Of a DNA stretch of 64,000 bases, positions 61,576-64,000 are shown one piece after another. Every line of letters begins with the position of its first letter. Position 1 is the stretch's first letter. The stretch lies in the NCBI RefSeq assembly GCF_016802725.1, contig NC_052679.1, positions 6,882,001-6,946,000 of the forward strand. The letters are read 5' to 3'. The DNA comes from Solenopsis invicta (taxonomy: Eukaryota; Arthropoda; Insecta; Hymenoptera; Formicidae). Under the pieces are notes generated by a model. It did no database searches and was not told the DNA's origin. It saw nothing but the letters and a program-made list of their open reading frames with translations. A program made the position numbers and the translations under genes.

Positions 61576-61820
61576 CGCAGAAAAAAAATGACTATTAAAT
61601 CAACAATTTATTGTTTCATATGTAAGCAAGAATAGAAAATCTTCTTGGAAGAATCTATAATCTTAAATACACATAATTTGCTTACACGAAGAAAATTTTT
61701 CTCTTCATGTAAGCAAATTTGTGTCCGTTTAAGTTTATAAAATCTTCCAAGAAGATTTTATATTCTTGCTTACATATGAAACAATAAATTATTGATTTGA
61801 CTACAAAATTTTTTTCTGTG
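61576..61820. mobile_element. Hairpin MITE, copy B, with TA flanks
   Basis: TA (61574-61575) precedes CGCAGAAAAAAAATG, and TTTTTTTCTGTG is followed by TA (61821-61822). Inner arms ATATGTAAGCAAGAATA and AAATCTTCTTGGAAGA pair with TCTTCCAAGAAGATTT and TATTCTTGCTTACATAT. This is the same family as 18422-18668. Confidence 0.85.
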
Positions 61821-61979
61821 TATTACACTATCGCTATCACTATGAGGTGGCCAATGCCGCGGTATGCGACCGACCAAACAAATTGTGTAGCAATCCACAG
61901 GCGTTCGTTCGTTCGTTCGTTCGTTCTATATGTGGCTTCAGGCTCCACACGGAGCTCCAACACAGCCAGAATCAAAGTC

Positions 61980-62288
61980 TTAAGGTGATGCTAAAGTCGT
62001 CCTTTTTTACCGATCGGATGTTAATTTTTGGGCAAGCCGTTCTTCTAATTGCATATAGACAGTAATGTGTAATGGACGCTATATAAAGATAAGGAAAACA
62101 AAAAAAATTGAGAATAATTTTCCAATTTTTTTCGTTTTCATTATCCTTATATAGCGTCCATTATGCATTACTGTCTATACTTTAATTGTGGAAAAGGATT
62201 TTTAAATTTGTAAATGCAATTAGAAGAACGGCTTGCCCGAAAATTGACGTTCGATCGGTAAAAAAGGACGACTTTAGCATCCCCTTAA
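61980..62288. mobile_element. Palindromic TTAA element, first of a tandem pair
   Basis: It begins TTAAGGTGATGCTAAAG and ends CTTTAGCATCCCCTTAA. The arms cover almost the whole length, with AAGCCGTTCTTCTAATTGC mirrored by GCAATTAGAAGAACGGCTT, and AATGGACGCTATATAA mirrored by TTATATAGCGTCCATT. The left arm lacks about 35 bp present in the second element. It shares the TTAA at 62285-62288 with its neighbour. Confidence 0.88.
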
Positions 62289-62628
62289 GGTGATGCTAAA
62301 GTTGTCCTTTTTTACAGACCGAACGTTAATTTTCGGGCACGCCGTTCTTCTAATTGCATTTACAGATTTAAAAATCCTTTTCCACAATTAAAGTATAGAC
62401 AGTAATGCATAATGGACGCTATATAAGGATAATGAAAACGAAAAAAATTGGAAAATTATTTTCAATTTTTTATATTTTTCTTATCCTTATATTGCGTCCG
62501 TTATACATTACTGTCTATACTTTAATTGTGGAAAAGGATTTTTAAATTTGTAAATGCAATTAGAAGAACGGCTTGCCCGAAAATTGACGTTCGATCGGTA
62601 AAAAAGGACGACTTTAGCATCCCCTTAA
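62285..62628. mobile_element. Palindromic TTAA element, second of a tandem pair
   Basis: Same structure, with the full left arm (including AAAATCCTTTTCCACAATT) and right end CCCCTTAA at 62621-62628. The right arms of the two elements are almost identical over about 120 bp. Confidence 0.88.
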
Positions 62629-64000
62629 TGTTGGATGCAAAATCTCAATGCGAGAAACAAAGTCTTAATAAGATGAAAACTCTAGGTGGATTGCGTCAGC
62701 AATCCTAACCGCGCTTTTTCACGCTAAACACTATCACCCTTACTGGTACACGGCCAACCAGCAACTCCAGCAATCCAGCAGGCAATTATATTTTTACTTA
62801 CTCCGTAGGCGGAGAGTCTAGGTCTTTTTCGTCTAGCTCAATTTATTTTACCGTTTCAGGTAAACTTCTCGTTGGGAATGAAATTGCGCCAAAAAGATTC
62901 GGAGATTGCCTACAAAGAGTTAGATTATCACGATGGGTTTTCTAAATTTTGTAGATGGCGCGGACTAAAAAAAAGACACGTGGGACGGTCGCCCGTTGTT
63001 CGATTCGATACGTTCGACAACTACCCATTCGTACGCGATGCTCACTTTCGACGGACGCGAAAGACGCGAAAAATCACAATCGCGCTCCGGTGCTTCCGCG
63101 ATGAAACTGACAGAAACCGAAACCGAGATTTAGAAAATAACGGGAAGGGACAAGTTATAGGAAGGGGACCGGTAGCTGGTTGGCTACTTCGCGAAGAAAT
63201 GAAAAAAAAGTCTAGCTTTGACGAGACACCTGCACGCGTACAAGACACTCGAGCATCGTTTTTTTCAGACCTTTCTTCATAAGCACGCAAAAAATTTCAC
63301 TTCCGAACAAGCGACGGACGTTCAAAATGAAAGCCATACGTCTCTACGCGTCGAAAAAACTCGTCGAAGATTTGTAAACAATGGGAAGGCTTCCGAGAAG
63401 AGATTAGCCGCGACGTCGACGAAACACGCGCGAGGCAGGCGAAGCTCTCGAGATCTTATAGGCCGAACACGAGCCACAGCGGTCGCGAAACGTGGACGCG
63501 ACAGCCAATTAAAAGCGTCAGCGGTACCATTAATGCATTGGATTGGCTGTCAATCCGCGTTTGTGACCCTGCTACTCGCGTTCCGCGTTTTATACGGGAC
63601 GCGGTCTTTCATCTCTGCAGAAAAATTTCACTTTTGGAGCGAGCGACGTACGCTGCGACGTCGAACGCTCGTGAAATCGTTATATCGAGCCGTGTCAAGC
63701 GGCAGATATTTCATAAAATTTAGCAAAACGCGAACCGCGTTATCGCCGTAATTTCATAAATATTTCGTCGATTGAATTTTAGATTGTAAACGGCGGCGGT
63801 TGCGTGGAAATTTTCAAATTTTCATAAATCTACCCCTAACGGAGTAGGTCGAAAACGAATCTGCTCTCACACGGATGTCTTTTTCACCGGCTGTTCCCAA
63901 GATAAAACAGGATCGGTGTAGCCAGAGGCGTCTTGGGGGAATGCGAGCGTTAGTTAGACAGCTTCCAGGGGTTCCGATGGGGCATTCGCGATTATTTTTC
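62629..64000. other. Right-edge stretch, no gene recognised
   Basis: Frames of 136 (62872-63282) and 177 codons (63218-63751) overlap in different phases and show no domain. A pyrimidine-rich acceptor-like TACCGTTTCAG ends at 62860. A weak direct repeat around AAAATTTCACTT (63289 and 63622), followed by AAGCGACG/GAGCGACG, links the two. Confidence 0.45.

Noticed and set aside
62872..63751. Frames of 136 and 177 codons near the right edge
   Set aside because: They overlap in different phases and lack any motif; an acceptor-like site at 62860 alone is not enough.

Overview
This window looks like arthropod, most likely insect, nuclear DNA: a gene-poor stretch full of introns, microsatellites and small DNA transposons. 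The strongest evidence is one complete gene at 10791-19444 (+) for a chemosensory protein (CSP, OS-D/pheromone-binding A10 family), a family confined to arthropods. Its four cysteines follow the insect CSP spacing C-x6-C-x18-C-x2-C exactly. An ant or other hymenopteran is plausible from the protein and the CpG-rich, microsatellite-rich flanks, but that is inference. There are no bacterial operons, CRISPR arrays, rRNA genes or recognisable tRNAs.

Layout. 1-683: the 3' end of a gene entering from the left, with two joined exons ending in an OB-fold-like domain. 684-10730: non-coding DNA rich in (CA)n, (CACG)n, (TC)n and (GA)n. 10735-19650: the CSP locus, with a TATA box and TCAGT initiator, a 6-nt first coding exon, three introns (4.4, 2.1 and 1.8 kb) holding tandem duplications and MITEs, and a cluster of AATAAA signals. 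19650-40100: non-coding DNA with a GC-rich tandem array of about 440-bp units (23253-24770), further local duplications and several inverted-repeat elements. About 40100-41200: a CpG-rich block ending in a GTAAGT splice donor, best read as a promoter and non-coding first exon of a gene lying further right. 41200-64000: non-coding DNA with a 238-bp GA tract, fold-back elements, more MITEs and two palindromic TTAA elements in tandem.

Mobile DNA falls into families separable by target-site duplication. Three copies have 8-bp duplications (hAT-like; 22260-22900, 39231-39815, 56122-56681). Two families have TTAA ends (piggyBac-like; 30767-31200 and 57686-58169, then 61980-62628). Two looser groups have TA-type ends: a strong hairpin family at 18422-18668 and 61576-61820, and a CACTGAG-ended group. 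No transposase reading frame is visible, so all appear non-autonomous.

The other theme is local tandem duplication: at least nine diverged direct duplications with periods of about 70 to 600 bp, three of them inside CSP introns. No convincing new multi-gene system is present. The items most worth checking are the GC-rich array, the palindromic TTAA pair, the 8-bp-duplication MITE family and the unusual exon structure of the CSP gene.
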